A DNA stretch of 64,000 bases from JAAEPI01 sp965212145. GTDB taxonomy: Bacteria; Bacteroidota; Bacteroidia; Cytophagales; Cyclobacteriaceae. Both the position numbers and the translations under genes were made by a program. The notes beneath the pieces are model-generated. The model searched no databases. It was not told the DNA's origin and saw only the letters and a program-made list of their open reading frames with translations. Shown here piece by piece: positions 15,280-24,434 of this stretch. Within the stretch, counting starts at the first letter, position 1. Every line of letters begins with the position of its first letter. The DNA lies in assembly GCA_965212145.1 (NCBI GenBank), contig CBDBUY010000001.1, positions 248,001 to 312,000 on the forward strand, read 5' to 3'.

Positions 15280-18093
15280 ATGCCTAGGGACAAAAGCATC
15301 AAATCCATCTTAATTATTGGTAGTGGCCCGATCATCATTGGGCAAGCTTGCGAATTTGACTATTCGGGAACTCAAGCCGCCAGATCACTCCGAGAAGAAG
15401 GAATTGAAGTCACGCTGATCAACTCGAATCCTGCCACCATCATGACCGATCCGGTCACGGCAGACAATATTTACCTCAAACCGCTGACTAAGCAGTCGAT
15501 CAGGGAAATCCTGGAGAAGCACGACATAGATGCCGTACTGCCTACAATGGGTGGACAAACAGCCCTTAATCTGGCCATCGATTGTGAGAAAGCAGGGATT
15601 TGGGAAAAGTACAATGTCCGCATGATTGGCGTAAACATTGACGCGATCGAGACCACCGAGGATCGGGAGAAATTCCGTCTTAAAATGAAGGAACTTGGTG
15701 TCGGTGTTTGTAAGGGAGAGACGGCAACATCCTTCCTAAAGGGAAAAGAAATTGCACAGGAAATTGGGTTCCCCCTGGTAATTAGGCCGTCCTACACATT
15801 AGGTGGTTACGGCGGTGGATTCGTAAACACTCAGGACGAATTTGACGAAGCGTTGAATGCGGGATTGCAAGCTTCACCGATCCATGAAGTGCTCGTTGAG
15901 CAAAGCATTCTTGGATGGAAAGAATACGAGCTAGAGCTCTTGAGAGATAATCTTGGGAACATCATCATCATCTGCTCCATCGAGAACTTTGATCCAATGG
16001 GCGTGCACACTGGTGACTCGATCACAGTCGCACCTGCGATGACGCTTTCGGATACGGTGTATCAACGCATGCGGGACATGGCAAAGTTGATGATGAATGG
16101 AATCGGACATTTTGCCGGAGGATGTAACGTGCAGTTTTCGGTACACCCTGAAAATGAATCGATCATAGGAATCGAGATCAATCCTCGGGTTTCAAGATCA
16201 TCGGCACTCGCTTCTAAAGCCACAGGTTATCCAATCGCAAAAGTAGCAGCCAAATTGGCCATTGGGTACAACCTCGATGAACTGAAAAATCAAATCACCG
16301 GAGATACTTCTGCGTACTTCGAGCCGTCACTTGACTATGTGATCGTGAAGGTTCCGCGTTGGAACTTTGATAAATTCCAAGGTTCTGATCGGAGGTTAGG
16401 TCTGCAAATGAAATCTGTGGGTGAGGCCATGGGAATTGGTCGAAATTTCCAGGAAGCGCTTCAAAAAGCTTGTCAGTCACTGGAAATTAAAAGAAATGGC
16501 CTTGGAGCGGATGGACGTGAATTGAAGGATCAAGAGACCATTTTGGAGAGCTTAGAGCATCCGAGTTGGAATCGTTTGTTCCACGTTTACGATGCTTTCA
16601 AACTCGGTATATCGTTCAAAACGATTCACAAACTATCCAAAATCGATCCGTGGTTCTTGCGACAAATTGAGGATTTGATCGAGCTGGAGGATCAAATTTC
16701 GGAATACAATATTGATTCCATCGACAAGGCTCTTTTGTCTGAAGCAAAGAAAAAAGGATATGCAGATCGGCAGATTGCACACTTGCTAGACTGTCTGGAG
16801 AGCGAGGTTTATACCAAACGAAATGATCTGGGCATCAAGCGGGTTTATAAGTTGGTGGATACTTGTGCCGCCGAGTTCGAAGCGCAGACCCCTTATTACT
16901 ACTCCACCTTTGGGGAAGAGAATGAGTCGCCAACCACGGACAAGAAAAAGATCATCGTGCTGGGCTCAGGCCCAAATCGGATCGGACAGGGAATTGAATT
17001 TGATTACTCATGTGTTCACGGGGTTTTGGCTGCAAAGGAGTGCGGCTATGAGACCATCATGATCAACTGCAATCCAGAGACTGTTTCCACAGATTTTGAC
17101 GTGGCGGACAAGCTCTATTTTGAGCCAGTATTCTGGGAGCACATTTATGACATCATCCTCCATGAAAAGCCGGAAGGCGTTATCGTTCAGCTAGGAGGTC
17201 AAACGGCATTGAAACTTGCGGAAAAATTGGAACGGTACGGGGTAAAGATCATTGGAACCAGTTTTGAGGCATTGGATTTGGCAGAAGCCAGAGGTCGATT
17301 CTCTGATTTGCTGAAGGAAAATGACATTCCATACCCACTATATGGCACCATCGCTGATGCGGATGAGGCCGTTGAACTCTCAAAAGAATTAGGCTTTCCT
17401 CTGTTAGTAAGACCTAGCTACGTTCTGGGTGGTCAGTCGATGAAAATTGTGATCAACGAAACCGAGCTGGAGCAACATGTCGTGAAAATCATGGGAGAAA
17501 AACAAGACGGAGAAATCCTTCTTGACCACTTCCTGGAAGGCGCCATAGAAGCAGAAGCTGATGCGATTTGCGACGGAGAGGATGTGTATATCATCGGTAT
17601 CATGCAGCATATAGAGCCAGCAGGGATTCATTCTGGTGATTCTTATGCGGTTTTACCTCCATTTAATCTGGGTGACTTTGTTATCAGACAAATCGAGGAC
17701 TACACCAAGAAAATCGCTGTGGCTCTAAAGACTGTTGGATTGATCAATATCCAATTCGCGGTGAAGGACGACAAAGTTTACATTATCGAAGCAAACCCAC
17801 GAGCGTCCAGAACGGTACCGTTCATTTGCAAGGCTTACAGAGAACCCTATGTGAACTACGCGACCAAGGTGATGCTCGGCGAGAAAAAGGTGAAAGACTT
17901 TGATTTCAAACCATATAAGAAAGGTTACGCGATCAAAGAGCCGGTATTCTCCTTCCACAAATTCCCGAATGTCAACAAAGAACTAGGACCGGAGATGAAA
18001 TCCACTGGCGAATCAATTTACTTCATTGATGACCTGATGGACGATTACTTCATGGAAATTTACTCCGAACGAAATCTGTACCTGAGCCGCTAA
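15280..18093 (+). CDS. carB: Carbamoyl-phosphate synthase large subunit lacking the allosteric domain
   Basis: A 937-residue protein with the duplicated ATP-grasp architecture. The first half begins SILIIGSGPIIIGQACEFDYSG and the second half KIIVLGSGPNRIGQGIEFDYS. NPATIMTD/NPETVSTD and RPSYVLGG motifs occur in both halves. It makes carbamoyl phosphate for pyrimidines and arginine. E. coli CarB has 1073 residues. This protein stops soon after the second ELGPEMKSTGES motif, so the C-terminal MGS domain that binds UMP, IMP and ornithine is absent. The small subunit carA is not in the window. The stop overlaps the next ATG by 1 base. Confidence 0.95.
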   Translation: MPRDKSIKSILIIGSGPIIIGQACEFDYSGTQAARSLREEGIEVTLINSNPATIMTDPVTADNIYLKPLTKQSIREILEKHDIDAVLPTMGGQTALNLAIDCEKAGIWEKYNVRMIGVNIDAIETTEDREKFRLKMKELGVGVCKGETATSFLKGKEIAQEIGFPLVIRPSYTLGGYGGGFVNTQDEFDEALNAGLQASPIHEVLVEQSILGWKEYELELLRDNLGNIIIICSIENFDPMGVHTGDSITVAPAMTLSDTVYQRMRDMAKLMMNGIGHFAGGCNVQFSVHPENESIIGIEINPRVSRSSALASKATGYPIAKVAAKLAIGYNLDELKNQITGDTSAYFEPSLDYVIVKVPRWNFDKFQGSDRRLGLQMKSVGEAMGIGRNFQEALQKACQSLEIKRNGLGADGRELKDQETILESLEHPSWNRLFHVYDAFKLGISFKTIHKLSKIDPWFLRQIEDLIELEDQISEYNIDSIDKALLSEAKKKGYADRQIAHLLDCLESEVYTKRNDLGIKRVYKLVDTCAAEFEAQTPYYYSTFGEENESPTTDKKKIIVLGSGPNRIGQGIEFDYSCVHGVLAAKECGYETIMINCNPETVSTDFDVADKLYFEPVFWEHIYDIILHEKPEGVIVQLGGQTALKLAEKLERYGVKIIGTSFEALDLAEARGRFSDLLKENDIPYPLYGTIADADEAVELSKELGFPLLVRPSYVLGGQSMKIVINETELEQHVVKIMGEKQDGEILLDHFLEGAIEAEADAICDGEDVYIIGIMQHIEPAGIHSGDSYAVLPPFNLGDFVIRQIEDYTKKIAVALKTVGLINIQFAVKDDKVYIIEANPRASRTVPFICKAYREPYVNYATKVMLGEKKVKDFDFKPYKKGYAIKEPVFSFHKFPNVNKELGPEMKSTGESIYFIDDLMDDYFMEIYSERNLYLSR

Positions 18094-19121
18094 TGGCCCT
18101 TTCAAGAAAGCAGCGATCGTACATTTTTACGGTGATTTTACTGGGAGTCACCATCTACACGTTGATTCCCAAAGAGGGACGAGATCGTCCAAAACGAGTT
18201 CCGGGGATTGACAATGGGTACGATTCCTTACAGCGTGAAAGTAATCGGCTCGGAAGTCAACTACCAAAGTTCGATTGATTCCATTTTGGTGGCATTTAAT
18301 GATGCGCTAAGCACCTACGTGTCCGGATTCAGAAATCTCCAAATTCAATAGGACTTCTACGCTAGATAAACCATCAAATTTGTTTCTAGATGTATACCAG
18401 GAAAGCGTTGTGGTTTACGAGAAAACCAATGGCGCTTTCGATCCGACGATCGGGCCTCTTGTGAATGTCTGGGGATTTGGTCCGGACAAAAAAGTAATTG
18501 AACCTGATAGCGCCACCATCGATTCACTGCTGTTGACTGTCGGATTTGAGAAGATTAGTCTCTCAGGAAACAAGCTCACAAAAGGACTCGAATATGACGC
18601 TGGACTTCAGTGCCATTGCCAAAGGTCAGGCTGTGGATGTAGTTGGTGAATGGTTAGAGGCCAAAGGACAATCCAACTACATGGTGGAAATCGGAGGAGA
18701 GGTGAGATGTCGTGGCACAAACCAAAAAGGGAAGGTCTGGAAAATTGGCATTCAGGACCCCACGGTTTCCTATGAAACCAGAAGAATCGCAGATGTTTTC
18801 GTTGATAATGTCAGTATTGCCACATCCGGCAACTATCGCAACTACTACGAAGTAGACGGCAAAATCAGGGCGCACATTGTAGACCCTACTACCGGATACA
18901 CCTCAGACCATGAGTTGCTTAGCACTTCAGTTATCGCTGCAAATTGCATAACAGCAGATGCGTACGCCACGGCCTTCATGGTATTGGGTTTGCAAGAATC
19001 CATTCAAATCGTTGAGGCCGATCCTGAACTGGACGCTCTGTTTATTTTTCAATCAGGTGAGGAGTTGGATGTGTATGTTTCAGGTCGTATTTCAGAAAAA
19101 GTTGAAGTTTTGCTGAAATGA
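18093..19121 (+). pseudogene. apbE: FAD:protein FMN transferase (ApbE) with three frameshifts
   Basis: The ApbE sequence is complete but split across three frames. Frame A (from 18093) gives a membrane anchor and ends near KRVPG. Frame B gives TMGTIPYSVKV...LSTYV. Frame C gives PDSEISKFNRTSTLD, GAFDPTIGPLVNVWGFGP. Frame A resumes with MTLDFSAIAKGQAVD, EIGGEVRCRG, HIVDPTTGY and DAYATAFMVLG. Each switch equals one extra base, near 18203-18206 (a GGGG run), 18321-18322 and about 18594. All family motifs survive. ApbE attaches FMN to Nqr/Rnf-type proteins. This is either a recently broken gene or a cluster of sequencing errors. Overlaps with carB and the ZIP gene are kept. Confidence 0.85.
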
Positions 19122-19825
19122 TTCTAACCATTGCCACTTTGATCGTTTGCGTTTGGCTAGGTGGAGCAGCAAGTAAGTTGGCCGTGGGCCGAAGCGTGAA
19201 CATTGAGCTGCCGCTGGTTTTTGCTGGATCGTTTCTTTTCGCCATTACGATCATACACATCATTCCCGAGCTTTTTGCTTTGAGTGAGCGCCCTCAGCTA
19301 ATAGGAATTTATGTCCTCGTGGGTTTCTTCATACAGCGAATCCTCGAATACTTTTCAAGGGGAGTCGAACATGGTCACACTCACCAGCATGGCATTGACT
19401 CGTCCGTAACCAAGATTTCAATTTTGGCTGCCCTGTCGATACATTCGCTGCTTGAGGGGAGCTTGTTGACACACGAGTCACCATTTCACCAGCAACACGA
19501 ATCCTATTCCCTTTTGCTAGGAATCATTTTACACAAAATGCCAGCTGCTTTCGCACTCATGGTGGTTTTGAATAAGGTTCGCTCAAAATGGATCTTGCTG
19601 CTCATCTTCAGTTTGGCTTCTCCGATCGGTTTAATTCTTGGTAGCACACTTGATTTGGCACCAAGTGATCTGATTATACTTTTCGCGCTGGTCTGTGGAA
19701 GTTTCCTGCATATTTCCACGACTATTTTCGTAGAAACGAGCCCCGAACACAGCTTCGGACTGAACAAAACGGTCGTCAGTGTTGTTGGAGCTGGACTGGC
19801 AATTGTGGTTGAATATCTGATATAG
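19118..19825 (+). CDS. ZIP family metal transporter
   Basis: A 235-residue membrane protein of the ZIP superfamily, which moves Zn, Fe or other divalent metals into the cytoplasm. Helices contain AGSFLFAITIIHIIPE, the metal-site segment LSIHSLLEGSLL and ILHKMPAAFAL. A histidine-rich loop (HGHTHQHG) lies between helices 3 and 4. The ATG overlaps the apbE stop by 4 bases, so it is probably translated from the same transcript. Substrate is unclear. A link to molybdenum cofactor genes downstream is positional only. Confidence 0.85.
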   Translation: MILTIATLIVCVWLGGAASKLAVGRSVNIELPLVFAGSFLFAITIIHIIPELFALSERPQLIGIYVLVGFFIQRILEYFSRGVEHGHTHQHGIDSSVTKISILAALSIHSLLEGSLLTHESPFHQQHESYSLLLGIILHKMPAAFALMVVLNKVRSKWILLLIFSLASPIGLILGSTLDLAPSDLIILFALVCGSFLHISTTIFVETSPEHSFGLNKTVVSVVGAGLAIVVEYLI

Positions 19826-20736
19826 TGAAACGACTTTTTCTCAAAGCATTGAAAATCCTGGGAATTCTCCTGGGAACTGGACTGGTGGTCATTCTCGTGA
19901 TGATTTACACGAGCAAATTCCGCATTTCCGATGAGGAGGCGAAGGAGGAAATGGTAAATGCCAATACTCAAATAGCAATCGAGTACCATGATCACGGACG
20001 AGGGAAAACCAGAAGTATTCTTGCGGATAAAGGAAATGACGACTTGTTAATTCTACTTCACGGTTCGCCAAGTTCCTGTGCGCAATGGGTGCCGCTTGTT
20101 AATGATTCTACCCTGAGCCAAAAAGCAGATTTCCTCATGATCGACCGACCCGGCTATGGCTATTCAGATTTTGGTCGTCCCATTCTTTCAGTGAAAAAAG
20201 TCACTGCCCTTATTCATGACATTGTAGAGAAATATCGATCCGATTACGACCAGGTTTTCGTGCTTGGTACGTCCTATGGTGGTACTGTAGCAGCAAGGCT
20301 CCTCATGGATTTTCCTGATTTCGTGGATGCTGGTATTTTGATTTCTTCCTCCATGGCGCCTGGTGAAGAAAAAACTTATCCTATTTCTTACTTTATGGAT
20401 CGAGTGCCGTGGTTGTTTCCTAAGTTTCTGATGGTAGCGAATCACGAAAAACTCTCGCATTATGATGAACTAAAGGAAATGGAACCGCATTGGTCCAAAA
20501 TTGCAGATCCGGTCTATTTCATTCATAGCACGGCAGATGAATTGGTGTATCCGGCCAACGTGGAATTTGTTCTTCAGCGATTAAATCCGGCTCTCCCAGT
20601 AAAAGTCCACTGGGTTCAGGATGGAGATCACAGCCTATTTTGGTCAGAACGAGAATTATTCAAGCAAAAGCTCAATGAGTTTTTGGATGGTGCTATTTTT
20701 TCTCCGAAAGCCGAATTATATCCTTCAGGTCGATGA
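19825..20736 (+). CDS. Alpha/beta hydrolase, membrane anchored
   Basis: A 303-residue protein starting with GTG that overlaps the ZIP stop by 1 base. An N-terminal hydrophobic helix (LGILLGTGLVVILVMIY) suggests membrane anchoring or export. The hydrolase fold shows the oxyanion motif LLHGSPSS, the nucleophile elbow GTSYGG, an Asp region (STADELVYPAN) and the catalytic His in QDGDHSLFW. The substrate is unknown. It sits in the same operon-like run as the molybdenum cofactor genes. Confidence 0.85.
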   Translation: MKRLFLKALKILGILLGTGLVVILVMIYTSKFRISDEEAKEEMVNANTQIAIEYHDHGRGKTRSILADKGNDDLLILLHGSPSSCAQWVPLVNDSTLSQKADFLMIDRPGYGYSDFGRPILSVKKVTALIHDIVEKYRSDYDQVFVLGTSYGGTVAARLLMDFPDFVDAGILISSSMAPGEEKTYPISYFMDRVPWLFPKFLMVANHEKLSHYDELKEMEPHWSKIADPVYFIHSTADELVYPANVEFVLQRLNPALPVKVHWVQDGDHSLFWSERELFKQKLNEFLDGAIFSPKAELYPSGR

Positions 20737-20791
20737 TCCATTTTGTCATAAAGGCATCACGGAGTTTTATCTTTACCCAAAGACGTTCCCG

Positions 20792-21283
20792 ATGGACAAA
20801 CTAGATCAACCAATCAAAACTTTAATTGACAAACTCCCGCAGACCGGAACGCTTGAAAAAATTGTTCTAAGGGGTGAAAGAAAATCCATGCCGGAAATTG
20901 TGGAAAAGGTCAAAGTGTCCATCGATGGTGGCTTAGCCGGTGACCATTTTTCCAGCACCGCTAATCGCAAAAGGCAGGTCACATTAATTCAGCAAGAGCA
21001 CTTGGAGGGTGTAGCTTCCATTATAGGCATTGAGTCAATTGACCCTAAGCTGACGCGTCGAAATCTGGTCGTAAGGGGAATCAATTTGTTATCACTCAAG
21101 GATCGACAATTTCAAATCGGGGAGGTAATTCTTGAAGGAACGGGCTACTGTCATCCGTGCTCTCGTATGGAAGAAAATCTCGGAGAAGGTGGGTACAACG
21201 CCATGCGCGGACATGGGGGAATAACCGCCAAAGTAATCAGTGGAGGAAACATTTCCGTCTGTGATCAGGTTAAACTCGTTTGA
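20792..21283 (+). CDS. MOSC domain protein
   Basis: A protein of about 163 residues with a MOSC core: ERKSMPEIVEKVKVSIDGGLAGDHF, RQVTLIQQEHL, RRNLVVRGINLL, and a C-terminal CHPCSRMEE and GHGGITAKVISGG. MOSC domains bind sulfur carried on cysteine and are found in molybdenum cofactor sulfurases and YiiM-like proteins. The ATG at 20792 matches the domain boundary. A longer frame from 20621 would overlap the hydrolase and adds unrelated residues. The next gene encodes a cysteine desulfurase, which fits a two-protein cofactor sulfuration step. Confidence 0.85.
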   Translation: MDKLDQPIKTLIDKLPQTGTLEKIVLRGERKSMPEIVEKVKVSIDGGLAGDHFSSTANRKRQVTLIQQEHLEGVASIIGIESIDPKLTRRNLVVRGINLLSLKDRQFQIGEVILEGTGYCHPCSRMEENLGEGGYNAMRGHGGITAKVISGGNISVCDQVKLV

Positions 21284-22431
21284 TGAAAAAGCGGCCAATT
21301 TATTTGGACTACAATGCCACAACTCCTGTGGATAGGGAAGTGCTCGAAGCGATGATGCCGTTTTTTTCCGAAAATTTTGGGAATGCTTCAAGCTCCCAGC
21401 ACGTTTTTGGATGGGAAGCGGAGGAAGCCGTGGCACAGTCAAGGGAGCGGGTCGCCAATCTCATTGGGGCGAAACCCTCCGAAATCATATTCACATCTGG
21501 AGCCACCGAAGGAATCAATCTGGCATTAAAAGGTCTACTTGAATCAAAGACGAAAGGCCACATGATTACCTGCAAAACAGAACACAAGGCGGTACTGGAT
21601 ACCTCAGAATATCTGCAAGAGAAAGGTCATGACGTCACATTTCTTGAAGTAGATGAGCATGGAGTAATCGACTTGGAAAAGCTTGAATCAAGTATTCGAG
21701 AAAACACAGTCTTGATCTCGATCATGCTGGCCAACAATGAAACAGGCGTCATCCAGCCCATCAAAAAAATCAGTGAAATCGCAGCAAAAAAGGGAATTCC
21801 GGTTTTCACGGATGCCACACAAGCGATTGGGAAAATCCATGTAGATGTAATGGATCTTGGTGTTGATTTGATGTCTTTTTCCTCCCACAAAATGTACGGC
21901 CCGAAAGGTATGGGGGCTTTGTTTGTTAGCTCACGAGCTAAACTCAACATACATCCACAATTACACGGAGGTGGTCACGAGCGAGGGTTTAGGTCGGGAA
22001 CGCTGAATGTTCCATCCATTGTTGGATTTGGGAAAGCTTGTGATTTGGCAGGAAAAAAGATAATCGACGAAAGTCAACGACAAGAGAAACTCAGAAACCA
22101 TCTGGAGGCAGAGCTGCTAAAAATGGACGCTATAAACATTAATTGTTTTGGCGTGGATCGTCTGCCAAACGTTTCCAATATCACCTTTGAAGACATTGAT
22201 GGCAATCGGCTCATGCGTTCGCTTAATAAGCTCGTAGTTTCACAGGGCTCAGCTTGTAATTCCAATCACATCGAACCGTCCCATGTTTTACAAGCGATGG
22301 GCTTGTCCAGGGAACGCGCCCTTTCATCCATAAGGATTTCTCTAGGTATACCAACCACGGATGAAGAAATAAAGACCGCCTTGGGCGCGATCAAAACAGC
22401 GGTCGAAAATCTCAGATTACAACTTCAATGA
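21283..22431 (+). CDS. Cysteine desulfurase (NifS/IscS family)
   Basis: A 382-residue class V aminotransferase. The N terminus IYLDYNATTPVD, the PLP lysine in SSHKMYGPKG, GGGHERGFRSGTLN and the active cysteine in SQGSACNSNHIEPSHVL are all visible. It extracts sulfur from cysteine as a persulfide. Being encoded between MOSC and XdhC genes, it more likely serves molybdenum cofactor sulfuration than housekeeping Fe-S assembly. ATG at 21283 overlaps the MOSC stop (TGATG) and is preferred to a TTG three bases earlier. Confidence 0.92.
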   Translation: MKKRPIYLDYNATTPVDREVLEAMMPFFSENFGNASSSQHVFGWEAEEAVAQSRERVANLIGAKPSEIIFTSGATEGINLALKGLLESKTKGHMITCKTEHKAVLDTSEYLQEKGHDVTFLEVDEHGVIDLEKLESSIRENTVLISIMLANNETGVIQPIKKISEIAAKKGIPVFTDATQAIGKIHVDVMDLGVDLMSFSSHKMYGPKGMGALFVSSRAKLNIHPQLHGGGHERGFRSGTLNVPSIVGFGKACDLAGKKIIDESQRQEKLRNHLEAELLKMDAININCFGVDRLPNVSNITFEDIDGNRLMRSLNKLVVSQGSACNSNHIEPSHVLQAMGLSRERALSSIRISLGIPTTDEEIKTALGAIKTAVENLRLQLQ

Positions 22432-23582
22432 GAGAGATCAAGGCAATTCTGGATGCTGGCGAAACGTGTCAGACCAATGGCTCGGATTGTGTTTTGGCCA
22501 CTGTCGTTCACGTGGAAGGTTCTTCTTACCGTCGGGCCGGAGCTCGAATGCTCATTGATGAACTCGGCAATATGACCGGAGCAATCAGCGGAGGATGTCT
22601 GGAAGGCGATGCGCTGAAAAAAGCGCTACTTGCTCTGCATCAAAATCAAAACAAACTTGTCACATATGATACAAGTGATGAGAACGACGCAGTAATCGGA
22701 GCTCAACTCGGCTGCAATGGTGTGATTCAGGTGTTGTTTGAGCCCATTGATTTTCAGAAAGAAACCAACCCTCTTACACTCCTCAGAAAAGCATTTGAAA
22801 GCACGTTGAGCCACGTCATCGGCACCTTTTTCCATCTGGACAAATCCAGTGATCAACCCGGGACAATTTTGCTCATGAACGAAGAATTAAAAATTCATTC
22901 ATCGATTCATAACAAAGACCTAATCGGTCAATTGAAACTGGATGCTCAGGAGGTTTTCAGGAATCGGGAGTCGATTTTTCGTGAGTACCGTCAGGGTGAA
23001 AAAAGTCACTATGTATTTCTGGAAGCCTTCACTCCTCCTCCACACCTGGTACTGGTCGGTGCAGGTAACGACGCACAATTGCTGGCACAAATGGCCGATA
23101 TACTGGGTTGGGACGTAACCGTCACAGATGGACGGGATACGCACGCCAACAAAGAGCGTTTTAGCGCTTGCAGTGTATTAGTTTCCAGGCCCGAGCAAGT
23201 TTTGGAGAATTTGGAGACCAATGACCAAACGGCCTTTGTCCTGATGACCCACAATTACAATTACGATTTGGCGGTGCTGAAAACTCTTCTTGAGATAAAC
23301 GATATTCCGTACATCGGCATCTTGGGACCGAAGAAGAAATTTGATCGCATGTTGAAGGAATTGAAGGATCAGGGTTGCCCGGTTTCGAATGAAAACCTCG
23401 AAAGAATTTATGCACCCGTTGGATTGGACTTGGGCGCAGAAACTCCTTCAGAAATCGGGCTTTCCATCCTGTCGGAAATTCAAGCGGTGCTAACCGGAAC
23501 AGACGCTGACTTCCTGAAAAACCGAAACGGACCCATCCATAAAACAAAGAATAACCACCTGAAAACAGTGATCATTGAGTGA
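22428..23582 (+). CDS. XdhC/CoxI family molybdenum cofactor insertion chaperone
   Basis: A 384-residue protein. The N-terminal XdhC_CoxI domain reads LATVVHVEGSSYRRAGARMLI and GAISGGCLEGD. The C-terminal Rossmann domain begins HLVLVGAGNDAQLLAQMA. XdhC binds mature cofactor, protects its sulfurated form and inserts it into xanthine dehydrogenase-family enzymes. It overlaps the cysteine desulfurase by 4 bases and mocA by 8. No client molybdoenzyme gene is present in the window. Confidence 0.92.
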   Translation: MREIKAILDAGETCQTNGSDCVLATVVHVEGSSYRRAGARMLIDELGNMTGAISGGCLEGDALKKALLALHQNQNKLVTYDTSDENDAVIGAQLGCNGVIQVLFEPIDFQKETNPLTLLRKAFESTLSHVIGTFFHLDKSSDQPGTILLMNEELKIHSSIHNKDLIGQLKLDAQEVFRNRESIFREYRQGEKSHYVFLEAFTPPPHLVLVGAGNDAQLLAQMADILGWDVTVTDGRDTHANKERFSACSVLVSRPEQVLENLETNDQTAFVLMTHNYNYDLAVLKTLLEINDIPYIGILGPKKKFDRMLKELKDQGCPVSNENLERIYAPVGLDLGAETPSEIGLSILSEIQAVLTGTDADFLKNRNGPIHKTKNNHLKTVIIE

Positions 23583-24174
23583 ACAAAAAACGATAGCAGC
23601 GATTGTGCTGGCCGCAGGAGCCTCTCGTAGGCTGGGTTTCCCAAAGCAGTTGGTCCGGCAAAACGAAAAGTCATTGTTGGAGCATACGTTTGAGCTAACA
23701 AGTAACTTGAATCTGAACGCAAGGTTGGTCGTGCTGGGAGCCAACGCTGATGAAATTAAGGCCTCTTTACAGTTCGGCGAATTTGAAACTCTGGAGAATC
23801 GGAATTGGAATAGCGGAATGGCTGGCAGTATAAAAGTTGGTCTTCAGCAGATAATTGATAAACACCCTGATACCAGCGCAACATTAATCCTGGTTTGCGA
23901 TCAGCCCTTGTTGACTACTGAGGTTCTTGAAAACATGATCGATAATTACATATCAGGGAGCCCAATTGTTGCTTGTAAATACGATGAAGTAATTGGAGTG
24001 CCCGTGCTGTTTGACCAAAGTTACTTCCCTGAGCTTCTGGAGTTACAGGGGGATCAGGGTGCCAGGCAAATCCTGAATAAGTATGAGCAAGACGCTAGTT
24101 TTGTGGACTTTCCTGACGGTTCTTTCGACATTGATACTCAGGAAGATTTGGAAAAGCTTCGTCAAACACCATGA
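23575..24174 (+). CDS. mocA: Molybdenum cofactor cytidylyltransferase (MocA-like)
   Basis: A 199-residue nucleotidyltransferase. The N-terminal VLAAGASRRLGFPKQLV is the GxxxG..K nucleotide motif, and LVCDQPLLT is the metal-binding CDQP motif of MocA/MobA proteins. MocA forms molybdopterin cytosine dinucleotide, the cofactor form of xanthine dehydrogenase-family enzymes. The start is TTG, overlapping xdhC by 8 bases. The xdhC-mocA pairing favours CTP over GTP specificity, by inference. Confidence 0.88.
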   Translation: MSEQKTIAAIVLAAGASRRLGFPKQLVRQNEKSLLEHTFELTSNLNLNARLVVLGANADEIKASLQFGEFETLENRNWNSGMAGSIKVGLQQIIDKHPDTSATLILVCDQPLLTTEVLENMIDNYISGSPIVACKYDEVIGVPVLFDQSYFPELLELQGDQGARQILNKYEQDASFVDFPDGSFDIDTQEDLEKLRQTP

Positions 24175-24193
24175 GGAACTAAAAACTTAAAGC

Positions 24194-24433
24194 ATGGCCA
24201 TCAAAGTCAAATATTTCGGAGCGATTGCTGAAGCAGCAGGGTTGGAGGAAGAATCTATAGCACTATCAGAGCTGAAGAATGCTCAAAATGACCTGCAAGC
24301 CTATTTTCAAAGGAAATATCCGGCTATTCAGGAGCTCACCTTTCAGGTTGCCATCAATCAATCCATCGGGCAAAAAGAAGACTTGGCGGATGGTGACGAA
24401 ATCGCCTTGTTACCGCCATTTGCCGGAGGCTAG
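24194..24433 (+). CDS. moaD: Molybdopterin synthase sulfur carrier subunit MoaD
   Basis: A 79-residue ubiquitin-fold protein. It begins AIKVKYFGAIAEAAG and ends LLPPFAGG with the C-terminal Gly-Gly that is adenylated and thiocarboxylated. It delivers sulfur to MoaE for dithiolene formation. The gene lies 1 base ahead of the MoeB-like activating enzyme gene and close to moaE. Confidence 0.93.
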   Translation: MAIKVKYFGAIAEAAGLEEESIALSELKNAQNDLQAYFQRKYPAIQELTFQVAINQSIGQKEDLADGDEIALLPPFAGG

Positions 24434-24434
24434 C

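Noticed and set aside
23161..23547. 128-residue minus-strand frame opposite xdhC
   Set aside because: Shadow frame. The XdhC motifs on the plus strand are conserved and intact.
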